This document shows, piece by piece, positions 5,940 to 12,941 of a DNA stretch of 13,978 nucleotides. The notes beneath the pieces are model-generated. The model had not been told where the DNA came from. It saw only the letters and a list, made by a program, of their open reading frames with translations, and did no database searches. Made by a program: the position numbers and the translations under genes. The stretch spans positions 1 through 13,978 of the forward strand of contig PMLN01000007.1 in assembly GCA_003158885.1 (NCBI GenBank), read 5' to 3'. The first letter of the stretch is position 1, and each line of letters begins with the position of its first letter. This DNA is from Anaerolineae bacterium (GTDB lineage: Bacteria > Chloroflexota > Anaerolineae > Anaerolineales > Villigracilaceae).

Positions 5940-5970
5940 ATCACCAGGCGCCTAACGGCGCTTTGGTGAT
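5940..5970 (+). terminator. Hairpin closing the Ubl cassette
   Basis: ATCACCA (5940-5946) pairs with TGGTGAT (5964-5970), and GCGCC (5948-5952) with GGCGC (5957-5961), around a TAAC loop with a small internal bulge. It begins four bases after the E1 stop. No real T-run follows, and the next gene's GGAGGT lies only three bases downstream, so termination is probably partial. Confidence 0.5.
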
Positions 5971-5982
5971 TTGGAGGTCACC

Positions 5983-6234
5983 ATGTTATCTGTTCACGCG
6001 ATCAATTCCACGACCTTGAGAGTACAGATCAAGCGGCCTCGTTTTCAAGATGATCTTGCCCGCTTCAAGACTGCCATCGCTCCCGAAGATCGATCGTATG
6101 ACTATGTTCGCGAAGAGTGGACGGTCATCCATGCAGACCGATATAAATTTATTGACTGGGTCTTTCGGGCGCTGGAAGCGATCCGCCCTGCCAGGCCTAA
6201 TGAAATCAAGCTCACGCAGGCGACGCTATGGTGA
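5983..6234 (+). CDS. Small hypothetical protein upstream of the primase, 83 aa
   Basis: ATG 5983 follows GGAGGT (5973-5978). The protein is short and basic, with a beta-like start (MLSVHAINSTTLRVQI), a middle rich in Asp, Glu and Tyr, and a helical WVFRALEAIRPA segment. Its last bases overlap the primase ATG (ATGGTGA), implying translational coupling with it. No family recognised; a role next to primase in element replication is only suggested by position. Confidence 0.6.
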   Translation: MLSVHAINSTTLRVQIKRPRFQDDLARFKTAIAPEDRSYDYVREEWTVIHADRYKFIDWVFRALEAIRPARPNEIKLTQATLW

Positions 6235-7178
6235 GAAAAGGTTTGCGGCATTCCCGGGTGTACGAAGCCAGGCAGCTATATGACATCTACAGCATTCTTG
6301 GAATCCCCACCAACAAAAAACTGATCGTATGTCCGCTGCCGCAGCATCCGCATCACAACAACACGCCCTCCTTCAGCATCTCCATGAAGGATGGGCATCA
6401 GCACTTCCATTGCTTCGGAGCATGCGGAGCATCCGGCGACGTGATCGATTTGATCGGATATCTTCAAATTTCCAACTACGACAGCTTGAATGGGGAGCAT
6501 GTCAGGCGGGCACTGGAGATCCTGAGCGCCGGATACAAAATCTCCCCGCCAGCCAGGGCTCCCAGAACGCCGGCGCTGCCCAATGACATTTGGGAAACGT
6601 TCGTTCCGCCTGGAGCGGAGGTGCTGGAATATGCAAAGATGCGCGGCTTGAAACCGGAGACCCTCAAGAAATTCATGGTCGGCCAATCGGGTATGTTCGG
6701 CAAGACGTGGATGACTATGCCGGCCTTTCACTTCGGAAGACTGCAAGGCATCAAGATGCGCAATGTGCATGCAGTGCATGTCCGCGACCGGTATGCGTCG
6801 ATGGAAGGCTCCATCAACGGACTGTTCAACCTGAACGGGATCTATTACAGCCCAGACCCGATCCTGATCGTAAAAGGCGAGATCGCCGCCATGCTTCTGG
6901 ACCAGTATGGTTTCCTGGTATGCGCTCCGACCGCCGGAGAAAGCACAGCCTGCGCGGAGCTTCTTCCACACATGATCTGGTCAAGCCGTAGGATCCTGGT
7001 GGCCGACAACGATCCGGATCCAAAAGTGCGCCGGATGATGGACGAGTATGCGGTGAAGCGCGCTGAGATGCTGCGGGCCGAGATCAAGCGTCCCCCGGAA
7101 CAGTACAAAGATATTGACGACTTTTTGCTTGCGGAGCCCAAGCTGGCTCTGGCTGCCGTTGAAGGATGGTTGAAATGA
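6228..7178 (+). CDS. DnaG-type primase with CHC2 zinc finger and TOPRIM core, 316 aa
   Basis: Predicted to make RNA primers for replication of the element. The N-terminal zinc-binding segment has CPLPQHPHH (Cys35, His40 or His42), then TPSFSI, then CFGACGASGDVIDLIG with Cys62 and Cys66, matching the DnaG CHC2 pattern. Spacing differs slightly from DnaG (CFGAC instead of CFGC). A TOPRIM-like core follows: ILIVKGEIAA with Glu218 and LVADNDPDP with Asp260 and Asp262, the family's E...DxD metal site, then KDIDDFLL. At 316 aa it is about half the length of cellular DnaG and lacks a helicase domain or DnaB-binding tail, typical of phage and plasmid primases. It overlaps the genes on both sides by a few bases. 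Confidence 0.85.
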   Translation: MVRKGLRHSRVYEARQLYDIYSILGIPTNKKLIVCPLPQHPHHNNTPSFSISMKDGHQHFHCFGACGASGDVIDLIGYLQISNYDSLNGEHVRRALEILSAGYKISPPARAPRTPALPNDIWETFVPPGAEVLEYAKMRGLKPETLKKFMVGQSGMFGKTWMTMPAFHFGRLQGIKMRNVHAVHVRDRYASMEGSINGLFNLNGIYYSPDPILIVKGEIAAMLLDQYGFLVCAPTAGESTACAELLPHMIWSSRRILVADNDPDPKVRRMMDEYAVKRAEMLRAEIKRPPEQYKDIDDFLLAEPKLALAAVEGWLK

Positions 7179-7543
7179 TCAATCAGTTTTGCTATGACGA
7201 CCATCGCGGTCATCACATCATCACCCTGAAGCGGGCGGCGCCGGAATGGTGCAACTCGGACTGCCCGGTCATCTACGTGGTTTCCGACGACAGAAACCTG
7301 CATGGATTCAAACTTCACACCTCGCTCACCATGGAAGCGATCCCCAATGACCTCGCCCGGTTATTCACGAGTTTCGTATGGCGGTCTTCGCAGGCGTACT
7401 ACCGCAAACGCGAAGGGGTCGAAGTGCCTGTTACCGAGAACGGGTTCTGGAAAAACTTCCTCTACTACAACACCAGGTTGTTCGGCGAGAACTACATGTA
7501 CAACCTGGTGATTTCAGCAGGAGCGAAATGGATCATAAGATAA
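7175..7543 (+). CDS. Hypothetical protein downstream of primase, 122 aa
   Basis: ATG 7175 overlaps the primase stop as ATGA and is preferred over the in-frame ATG at 7166. The N-terminal half carries His, Cys and Asp residues (CYDDHRGHH, EWCNSDCP) that might bind metal. The C-terminal half is aromatic and basic (SQAYYRKREG, NFLYYNTRLFGENYMYN). No membrane helix or known motif. Position suggests co-expression with the primase. Confidence 0.6.
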   Translation: MINQFCYDDHRGHHIITLKRAAPEWCNSDCPVIYVVSDDRNLHGFKLHTSLTMEAIPNDLARLFTSFVWRSSQAYYRKREGVEVPVTENGFWKNFLYYNTRLFGENYMYNLVISAGAKWIIR

Positions 7544-7872
7544 GCGCAACCCTGACCGATATTCGCGATGATCTGGGTACGGCTCAGGACTTTGTCGAGA
7601 AAGCCAGGCAGGCCATGGACTCTGGCGAATACAACAGTGCTCCATACGAATTCGTCAATGCACGCTTATTGCTCCAGAAGTCCCTGGATTTCATCGAGGA
7701 ACAGAGAAAGAAACTCCGCCTGCTTATTCAACAGGCGGAGCAAAGTGAACAAAGTACAGATCAGGGTCTTTCGCTTCTTATATCTCACGTCACCTCAGGC
7801 TTTCCAGCGGAGACACCCGCAGATGCTCGTTCTGAACATCCGATCCCAGAAGGTGAATATATCGCTGGGTAA
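7528..7872 (+). CDS. Small helical hypothetical protein, 114 aa
   Basis: ATG 7528 has AGGAG (7519-7523) just upstream and overlaps the previous gene by 16 bases. The sequence is almost entirely charged helix up to about residue 75 (MDHKISATLTDIRDDLG, then FIEEQRKKLRLLIQQAEQSEQ), consistent with a coiled coil. The C-terminal ~40 residues have a different character and are antisense to the integrase 3' end (overlap 7790-7872). The natural end may have been changed when the integrase arrived. No function recognised. Confidence 0.5.
   Translation: MDHKISATLTDIRDDLGTAQDFVEKARQAMDSGEYNSAPYEFVNARLLLQKSLDFIEEQRKKLRLLIQQAEQSEQSTDQGLSLLISHVTSGFPAETPADARSEHPIPEGEYIAG
7714..7740 (-). terminator. Intrinsic terminator of the integrase gene (minus strand)
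   Basis: CTCCGCCTG (7714-7722) pairs perfectly with CAGGCGGAG (7732-7740) around a 9-nt loop. Read on the minus strand, the stem is followed by TTTCTTTC, a good T-rich tail, and lies about 50 bases past the integrase stop. It is embedded in the coding sequence of the plus-strand gene 7528-7872, where no T-run follows. Confidence 0.65.
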
Positions 7873-8707
7873 CCTTGATATCAGTGTGCCCCAGGATGAT
7901 GCGCAGCCCTTCCAGGGAGCCGCCGTTCCGAAGGTACATGGTGGCAAAGGTATGGCGCAGGGTGTGTGCGCCATGCTTCCCGGTGACGCGGATCTCGGTC
8001 AGCAGGCGGTCCACCATCTGACGCACGCCTTCATACTTGAAGGCGCAGCCATGAGTTTCTCCGTGCTCGCTCAGGAAGACGATCGCTTCATCCTTGTGCT
8101 TCGGCTTCCGGTGCACGGAGACATACTCGAACAGATCGCGCACCAGGATGGGGCCCAGCGGAACGCGACGGGTCTTGCGTCCCTTGCCGATGACGGTGGC
8201 CCAGCCGTCATCGAGATCGAGCCGGTTCATGGTCAGGCCGGCCAGCTCTTCCAGGCGAACGCCGGTGTCGAGAAAGAACTCGATGATCACCTTGTCGCGG
8301 AAGGAATGGTTGCGCAGCAGGACGAACAGGCGCGCCACTTCATCGGGGCTGAGCGGACTGGGCAGCTCGTTCGAGATCTTGGGCGCCTGATAACCGTCCA
8401 GTATTAATGAAGGCAGCCAGCCGTGCACGTGCAGCCAGCGAACGAAGGTCCGGATCACGGCGTACCGCTTGGCGATGGAATGGGAGGACATCAGGGAGCC
8501 TGTGGTGATCCCGGGTTTGGTTCGCAGGGAAATGATGTGTTCCTGGACATCTGCAATGTTCAATGAAGACACCTGTCGCTCAGGCCCAATATCCTGGACC
8601 CAGACTTTCAGACCATCCATGTAGCCCTCGATGGTTTTGGGTGTCTTGTTCTCGGCGATCAAATTCCGATGATAGTTTTGAAGAGCTGTTCTCAAAGTCA
8701 GATCCAT
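7790..8707 (-). CDS. Tyrosine recombinase / integrase (XerC/D-like), 305 aa
   Basis: Site-specific DNA recombinase, probably catalysing integration and excision of the element. An N-terminal SAM-like core-binding domain (about 1-105, TLRTALQNYHRNLIAENKT) is followed by the catalytic domain with a full active site: Arg151 (DTGVRLEEL), Lys175 (GKGRKTRR), His248 and Arg251 (HTLRH), His274 (LGHTD) and nucleophile Tyr283 (QRYIHL). Length equals that of XerC/XerD and tyrosine-type phage integrases. ATG 8707 has GGAGG (complement of 8713-8717) and is preferred over an in-frame start at 8770 that lies beyond the likely promoter. It stands alone on the minus strand between plus-strand gene blocks. Whether it acts on an att site or a chromosome-dimer type site cannot be told here. 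Confidence 0.93.
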   Translation of the reverse strand: MDLTLRTALQNYHRNLIAENKTPKTIEGYMDGLKVWVQDIGPERQVSSLNIADVQEHIISLRTKPGITTGSLMSSHSIAKRYAVIRTFVRWLHVHGWLPSLILDGYQAPKISNELPSPLSPDEVARLFVLLRNHSFRDKVIIEFFLDTGVRLEELAGLTMNRLDLDDGWATVIGKGRKTRRVPLGPILVRDLFEYVSVHRKPKHKDEAIVFLSEHGETHGCAFKYEGVRQMVDRLLTEIRVTGKHGAHTLRHTFATMYLRNGGSLEGLRIILGHTDIKVTQRYIHLLGSDVQNEHLRVSPLESLR

Positions 8708-8723
8708 ACGAACCTCCACGCGC

Positions 8724-8732
8724 AGTATAGCA
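8724..8732 (-). promoter_or_regulatory. Extended -10 promoter of the integrase
   Basis: On the minus strand TGC-TATACT (complement of 8724-8732) matches the extended -10 consensus TGnTATAAT with one mismatch. No good -35 is visible, as expected for extended -10 promoters. The start would fall very close to the ribosome binding site, leaving a short leader. Confidence 0.45.
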
Positions 8733-8768
8733 CAGATGTTCCTGAAACGAATGTTCACTAAGCGCACC

Positions 8769-8783
8769 ATTTGGAGTCCAAAT
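8769..8783. promoter_or_regulatory. 15-bp perfect palindrome, candidate operator
   Basis: ATTTGGA-G-TCCAAAT is perfectly symmetric around G8776. It lies in the 91-bp gap between the divergent integrase and the gene at 8799, a typical place for a repressor site controlling both. No T-run follows it, so a terminator is less likely. Function inferred. Confidence 0.4.
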
Positions 8784-8798
8784 ATTACGGAGGCAGAA

Positions 8799-9542
8799 AT
8801 GCTGATAGGTTATCGAGTTCGTTTGGCGGTGTGCCTGCCTGATCACACCTGGCGGCCATATACGCTGGATCTTGAGTTGGATGATGAAGGCTGTGACGGC
8901 CACACGCAAGGCGAGATCGCTGAAGCCGCTGAAGATCAATACCGGGGAGAACATCCGGATGTTTCCGCTGTCGGAATGATCGAGTTCGAGTGGGAGCCGG
9001 AATGGGCGACCGAATGGCGCGAGGTCAGGGATAGCGGAACGCATTGTCCCAAATGCGGTCAAGCGGGCATGGGAACGGCGGGACACACCACGCTCTGCCA
9101 GCACTGCGGTTGGCATGCGCACAATCCTGTTGCCGCCAGGGAAGATGCGGAAGACATTACTTGGTGTCCGGAGTGTGAGCCGCTGCCAAAGGATGGTGTT
9201 CTGAGATTGGGCTGGGAACAATGGGTCCGCATGTTCAAGCCTATAAAGAATTTCATCGATCAAAACGCTTCTGTTGATGGCTATATGTTCGAGACCTCTG
9301 GACCCGAATACGAAGCAGTCGCCAAAGCTCGCAGCAAAGATCCTCACACAATCTGGACGATGATCGATGAAGACGGCTCTCGCATCAACGAAGGCTGGCA
9401 TTTTGCGAACCGCATGGGCTACTTCATCACCGAAGTTCCCTACGATCCCCACATTCAATACATCGTGGATGAGGAAGAAAACGAGTTTGATCAATTATCC
9501 GAGGATGATCTTCAAGACATCCTGGATGAGGAGGAAGAATGA
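8799..9542 (+). CDS. Cys-rich zinc-binding hypothetical protein, 247 aa
   Basis: ATG 8799 follows ACGGAGGCAG. A central zinc module is clear: CPKC (Cys83, Cys86), CQHC (Cys100, Cys103) and CPEC (Cys123, Cys126), so one ribbon plus a further Cys pair. The N-terminal 75 residues are beta-rich with many acids and Trp (EFEWEPEWATEW). The C-terminus is very acidic (EEENEFDQLSEDDLQDILDE), resembling acidic tails of DNA-mimic or partner-binding proteins. It opens the long train of small genes, and its stop overlaps the next start as ATGA. No family recognised. Confidence 0.68.
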   Translation: MLIGYRVRLAVCLPDHTWRPYTLDLELDDEGCDGHTQGEIAEAAEDQYRGEHPDVSAVGMIEFEWEPEWATEWREVRDSGTHCPKCGQAGMGTAGHTTLCQHCGWHAHNPVAAREDAEDITWCPECEPLPKDGVLRLGWEQWVRMFKPIKNFIDQNASVDGYMFETSGPEYEAVAKARSKDPHTIWTMIDEDGSRINEGWHFANRMGYFITEVPYDPHIQYIVDEEENEFDQLSEDDLQDILDEEEE

Positions 9543-9907
9543 GACCTACCATCAAGGATTTGATGTTACCCAGCCGCTTATCCTGGAGTCTGCCCATACT
9601 GTCCATGAATGAGCTTGACAAATTCATCGACGGTTGCAAGGTGATCGCGGCTCACCATGGGCTGGCCTGGGAAATCTCCACCATCGATGATGACGAGTTC
9701 AGCTATTTCAATTTCGACATGGCCGGTATGAGCTTCCCGGGCTTTTTCAAAGGTCGAACTTTGGACAACGGCGAGCCGGCCCTCAACGAATACGATGTGC
9801 ATCTCTCGCGGAAAGAAGCCAGAGCCATGCAGGAATTTTGGCGTTTACTTGTAGATTATGGAGCAGGGATTGAATGGGAACGATTAGACAGTACCGTGAC
9901 CGTGTAG
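9539..9907 (+). CDS. Hypothetical protein, 122 aa
   Basis: The start overlaps the upstream stop as ATGA. A helix (MNELDKFIDGCKVIAAHHG) precedes a beta region with EFSYFNFDMAGMSF and a helical RKEARAMQEFWRLL segment. The layout (helix, beta sheet, helix) suggests a small globular alpha/beta protein. No catalytic motif. The next gene begins 34 bases before its end. Confidence 0.6.
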   Translation: MRPTIKDLMLPSRLSWSLPILSMNELDKFIDGCKVIAAHHGLAWEISTIDDDEFSYFNFDMAGMSFPGFFKGRTLDNGEPALNEYDVHLSRKEARAMQEFWRLLVDYGAGIEWERLDSTVTV

Positions 9908-10197
9908 TGGTGAGCTTGGGGATCACCGATCTGATGGGTGGGCCGGTGATGCTGTGGAGCAGGCAGAGCAAACGGATCCACGTGCTCCGGCATGCTTTGT
10001 CGGAGATCATCATCAATATGATTTGGTCCCGTCTCTGGCGGGCGTTTCCCGAACTGGCGAACGCCAAGCTTTACGACAAGACCACTCTGACATTCAACAA
10101 GGAAACCGCCTCCTTCGAGGTGGAGTGGCACAAGTTTCCGATAACGGAAGGATCACATGTCGGCCATGAAGCAACTGTACGACAACCTGAGCATTGA
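9874..10197 (+). CDS. Hypothetical basic protein, 107 aa
   Basis: ATG 9874 lies inside the end of the previous gene, after a GGAG around 9860. The protein is basic with aromatic residues (RVVVSLGITDLMGG, RQSKRIHVLRHALSEIII, MIWSRLWRAFPEL). The C-terminal ~14 residues overlap the next gene and read as a frame continuation. Not recognised. Two consecutive overlaps of 34 and 41 bases are longer than elsewhere in this train. Confidence 0.5.
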   Translation: MGTIRQYRDRVVVSLGITDLMGGPVMLWSRQSKRIHVLRHALSEIIINMIWSRLWRAFPELANAKLYDKTTLTFNKETASFEVEWHKFPITEGSHVGHEATVRQPEH

Positions 10198-10372
10198 CGT
10201 GGCAAATGGCAGGGATTGGGTGGCAGCCATCAAGCTCCAGGCGTTGGGCTTCCCGGACATCCCGCATCAGATCAAGGTCATTCGCCTGTTGAACATGCGG
10301 CGCAGATTGCCGCACATCCGGCGGGTCCGGTCCCTGGAGCGGTCGGCGCGGCGTGCTCGCCGTTGTAATTAA
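10157..10372 (+). CDS. Small Arg-rich hypothetical protein, 71 aa
   Basis: ATG 10157 follows GGAAGGA; an in-frame ATG at 10166 is an alternative. The first 45 residues look helical (YDNLSIDVANGRDWVAAIKL). The last 26 contain eleven Arg (MRRRLPHIRRVRSLERSARR), which would suit nucleic-acid binding. It ends 19 bases before the RtcB start. No family recognised. Confidence 0.5.
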   Translation: MSAMKQLYDNLSIDVANGRDWVAAIKLQALGFPDIPHQIKVIRLLNMRRRLPHIRRVRSLERSARRARRCN

Positions 10373-10391
10373 TTTCCATTATGGAGGTAGC

Positions 10392-11579
10392 ATGAAACAG
10401 ATCGCCGATAAGATTTTTCAGTTTGGGGAACATGATGACCAAACCATCGAACAGATCAACATGATCGCCAGTGATGAGCGCGTATATCGCGCGGTCCTGG
10501 CTGCTGACGGACACTTGGGATATTCGATGCCGATCGGCGGAGTGGCCGCCTACATGGGTGTGGTTTCGCCGTCGGGCGTGGGATATGACATCGGTTGCGG
10601 AAATCTCGCAGTTCGTACCACCTTCAAAACCAACAATGTGGGTTATTGGAGCGACCTGGTATACGAGATTGCCCGCACCATTTCGTTTGGTATTGGACAG
10701 GTCAACAAGGAAATTGTCGAAAGCGCAATGGTATACAGCCACGATGCCTGGAATATTCCTGCGGTCAAGGAACTGCTTCCCATCGCTCAAGGCCAGCTTG
10801 GAACCGTCGGCGCCGGCAATCACTTCGTTGACATCCTGAAGGACGAACACGACTGGCTATGGGTGGGTGTTCACTTCGGTTCGCGCGGTTTTGGACATCA
10901 CATTGCCCAGCACTACATCAAGGCCGGCGGTGGGAAAGACGGGATCATGCAGGCTCCCACGCTCTTGGATGTCAATTCGGAACTCGGCAAGGAATATATT
11001 ACCGCCATGCAATTGGCGGGCTTATATGCCATGGCCGGGCGCACCTGGGTGGTGGAGCGTGTTTTGGAGATCATGGGCGCTCAAGCCATAGAGCGCGTTC
11101 ACAATCATCACAACTTCGCCTGGAAGGAGAGACACGAAGGCCGGGACTTCTGGGTCATCCGCAAGGGCGCCACGCCGGCTTTCCCTGGACAGCGAGGATT
11201 TATCGGCGGGTCCATGGGCGACATCTCCGCAATTGTGGAAGGCGTTGACACGGAGGCTTCCAGAACTGCGCTGTATTCCACGGTTCACGGAGCAGGGCGC
11301 CTCATGTCCCGCACCCAGGCTGCTGGCAAGAAGAAATGGGTCGGCGGGAAAATGGTTCGCACGGGAAAAGGTCAGATCTCCCGCGAAATGATGAATGACA
11401 TGCTGCTGGCGAAGAAAGTGATCCTGTATGGCGGCGACACAGATGAAGCCCCGCAGGTATATCGCCCGCTGGATAACGTCCTGAAAGCACAGGGCGAGAC
11501 CATCCGCATCCTCCATACTCTGGAGCCCATGGCAGTGCTGATGGCTCCGGCAGATGTGGAGGATCCCTTCAAGGACTAG
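10392..11579 (+). CDS. rtcB: RtcB-type RNA ligase, 395 aa
   Basis: GTP-dependent RNA ligase of the RtcB family, which joins 2',3'-cyclic phosphate (via 3'-phosphate) and 5'-OH RNA ends. Family motifs appear in order: DGHLGYSMPIGGVAA (about 40-54), GVGYDIGCGN with Asp66 and metal-ligand Cys69, LGTVGAGNHFVDI, VHFGSRGFG with His161, HNHHNFAW, IRKGATPAFPGQRGFIGGSMG and HGAGRLMSR with His299 as the likely GMP-accepting His. Length is near that of E. coli RtcB (408 aa), with no inserted intein. ATG 10392 follows ATGGAGGT and is preferred over an in-frame GTG at 10353. There is no archease or RtcA beside it. Set in a train of element genes, it may repair tRNAs cut by host anticodon nucleases; that role is inferred. 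Confidence 0.95.
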   Translation: MKQIADKIFQFGEHDDQTIEQINMIASDERVYRAVLAADGHLGYSMPIGGVAAYMGVVSPSGVGYDIGCGNLAVRTTFKTNNVGYWSDLVYEIARTISFGIGQVNKEIVESAMVYSHDAWNIPAVKELLPIAQGQLGTVGAGNHFVDILKDEHDWLWVGVHFGSRGFGHHIAQHYIKAGGGKDGIMQAPTLLDVNSELGKEYITAMQLAGLYAMAGRTWVVERVLEIMGAQAIERVHNHHNFAWKERHEGRDFWVIRKGATPAFPGQRGFIGGSMGDISAIVEGVDTEASRTALYSTVHGAGRLMSRTQAAGKKKWVGGKMVRTGKGQISREMMNDMLLAKKVILYGGDTDEAPQVYRPLDNVLKAQGETIRILHTLEPMAVLMAPADVEDPFKD

Positions 11580-11595
11580 ATGCGCTGGAGAGTGC

Positions 11596-11862
11596 ATGGA
11601 ACTACTCATCGACAACATCGACAGTCAGCAAAAATTGTGGCTTGCACATTTGGTTCGGAACACAAACAAAGGATTGAATTCCTTCGTTCCCAGCGGAGTG
11701 TTCGCTGCGTTTCGGGCGCGAAGCTGGGTGGAGGGGGACGCCGCAGCTTGCAAGTTGACCGCGGACGGGAACGGCGCCGCCATGCGGATCTTTGGCTCTG
11801 ACATGGGTCAGGACAAAGTCACAAAGAAAGCCAAGCGAAAACATTCCGTCGTCGGAAAGTGA
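11596..11862 (+). CDS. Small hypothetical protein after RtcB, 88 aa
   Basis: ATG 11596 follows GGAG (11587-11590) and is favoured over the in-frame ATG at 11554, which lies within RtcB. N-terminal residues form an acidic helix (MELLIDNIDSQQKLWLAHLV). The C-terminal tail is strongly basic (KVTKKAKRKHSVVGK). Function unknown. Confidence 0.5.
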   Translation: MELLIDNIDSQQKLWLAHLVRNTNKGLNSFVPSGVFAAFRARSWVEGDAAACKLTADGNGAAMRIFGSDMGQDKVTKKAKRKHSVVGK

Positions 11863-11870
11863 GGCAAATC

Positions 11871-12299
11871 ATGAGTTCAGGAAGCGCACCCAATTGGGGC
11901 TGGGTTCTCGAAGCCACGCACGAAAACTTTCTAAAACTGCATTGTCATATTAGCGACGAACAAATTGCGGAATATCTCGCCGATGAAAACGAAGGCGCAA
12001 TCAAGGAAGCGCGCCGCATGATTGAACGCGAGACAGACTGGTGCTTGGATATTCTTGCCTCTCTCGCTGAACGGCTTGACCAGCAGATCACCTGCACGGT
12101 GGGTGAATGGAGCGAGGTTGTTTCCGTGGACATATTTCGTTACAGCAGCAACCTGGGAGACGTATACGACCAGCTTGAAGACGGAAAGGTGTATGTCATC
12201 TTCGGTCACAACGATCTCTTTGTTTCAACGCCTCTCATGGGCGAACTTCAAAGGCTGAACCTGGCTCCCGAAGAGAAGGGATGGACGAATTATGGCTAA
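11871..12299 (+). CDS. Hypothetical protein, 142 aa
   Basis: ATG 11871, with GAGG (11861-11864) upstream, is preferred; an in-frame GTG at 11859 overlapping the previous stop is an alternative. A helical N-terminal half (SDEQIAEYLADENEGAIKEA, RRMIERETDWCLDILASLAER) is followed by a beta-rich half (WSEVVSVDIFRYSS, GKVYVIFGHNDLFVS). No known motif. Its stop overlaps the next ATG. Confidence 0.6.
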   Translation: MSSGSAPNWGWVLEATHENFLKLHCHISDEQIAEYLADENEGAIKEARRMIERETDWCLDILASLAERLDQQITCTVGEWSEVVSVDIFRYSSNLGDVYDQLEDGKVYVIFGHNDLFVSTPLMGELQRLNLAPEEKGWTNYG

Positions 12300-12633
12300 A
12301 CGTGAATGCCAGGCATGCCATGAACCCATCGACGAAGAGGACGCGCACTCTCCGCATGACCCGGATTGCACAAATCACGAAGGATGTGATTGCGACAACA
12401 TCGTTTGCGATCATTGCTGCTGGGAGTGTCATCCCTTGCAGCAGGACGGCGACCTCGATTACACGCTGGCCGGCCAGGAATGCTGGATCACCGTTGGAGA
12501 TCTGAGCCTTCATATTCAAGGCGATGGAGGAACCGGCGCGAACGTGGATGTGTATGAACTCAACAAAGAAAACGATGAGCCAATCACCTCGCTCTGGGCG
12601 CATAGAGACGGAAAGGATTGGACAATCCCATGA
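12292..12633 (+). CDS. Cys-rich, probably zinc-binding protein, 113 aa
   Basis: The N-terminal 46 residues hold nine Cys plus several His: CQAC (6, 9), Cys26, CDC (32, 34), Cys39 and HCCWEC (42, 43, 46). This is enough for two zinc sites in a treble-clef or RING-like arrangement, though the spacing matches no named finger exactly. The C-terminal half is beta-rich (CWITVGDLSLHIQ, NVDVYELN). The start overlaps the previous stop by 8 bases, and its own stop overlaps the next ATG (ATGA). A RING-like E3 partner for the Ubl cassette can be imagined, but the spacing is not RING and nothing else supports it. Confidence 0.6.
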   Translation: MAKRECQACHEPIDEEDAHSPHDPDCTNHEGCDCDNIVCDHCCWECHPLQQDGDLDYTLAGQECWITVGDLSLHIQGDGGTGANVDVYELNKENDEPITSLWAHRDGKDWTIP

Positions 12634-12941
12634 TAAAAGAACCTACCATTTGGATTGGAACATGGTATCCCAATGATGACGGGCTTGAGCAACCTCATAT
12701 CGGCGTGTTCATTGTTCTTCCGCATGATGCGGAAGACATCCGCAATTTGAACCTGGCCGGCGAAGTGCAGGGAGTTCTGGCGGTCTCCGACTTCAATATC
12801 GAAGAATGCAACCCGGAACAGTTGGACAAGTTTATCCATCCCTGGCTGAAATATGTGGTCAAACACAAGTTCCCTTGGGACTACGATCACGACACACTGG
12901 AGTTGGTGGAACGCAAATTCGTTCTTGTCGGAGAGGAATGA
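12630..12941 (+). CDS. Hypothetical acidic protein, 103 aa
   Basis: ATGA overlap with the gene before and after it. Beta-rich start (IKEPTIWIGTWYPN, IGVFIVLP), then acidic helices (DAEDIRNLNL, EECNPEQLDKFI) and a KYVVKHKFPWDYDHD segment. Small globular protein of unknown role. Confidence 0.6.
   Translation: MIKEPTIWIGTWYPNDDGLEQPHIGVFIVLPHDAEDIRNLNLAGEVQGVLAVSDFNIEECNPEQLDKFIHPWLKYVVKHKFPWDYDHDTLELVERKFVLVGEE

Noticed and set aside
6276..6971. Minus-strand frame opposite the primase
   Set aside because: Primase motifs on the plus strand explain it. The minus frame has no recognisable domain.
7568..8407. Long plus-strand frame opposite the integrase
   Set aside because: The minus strand has all tyrosine recombinase catalytic residues. 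This frame is its antisense.
8580..9494. Minus-strand frame covering the integrase start and the 8799 gene
   Set aside because: It crosses a promoter region and opposes a gene with three Cys-pair motifs. No motif of its own.
10278..10850. Minus-strand frame opposite RtcB
   Set aside because: Antisense of a clear RtcB sequence. No start signal or domain.
11022..11618. Second minus-strand frame opposite RtcB
   Set aside because: Same reason: RtcB motifs on the plus strand explain the open frame.
12292..12633. RING-type E3 ligase partner of the Ubl cassette
   Set aside because: Cys/His spacing does not fit RING or related binuclear treble clefs closely, and the gene is about 6 kb away in another transcription unit.
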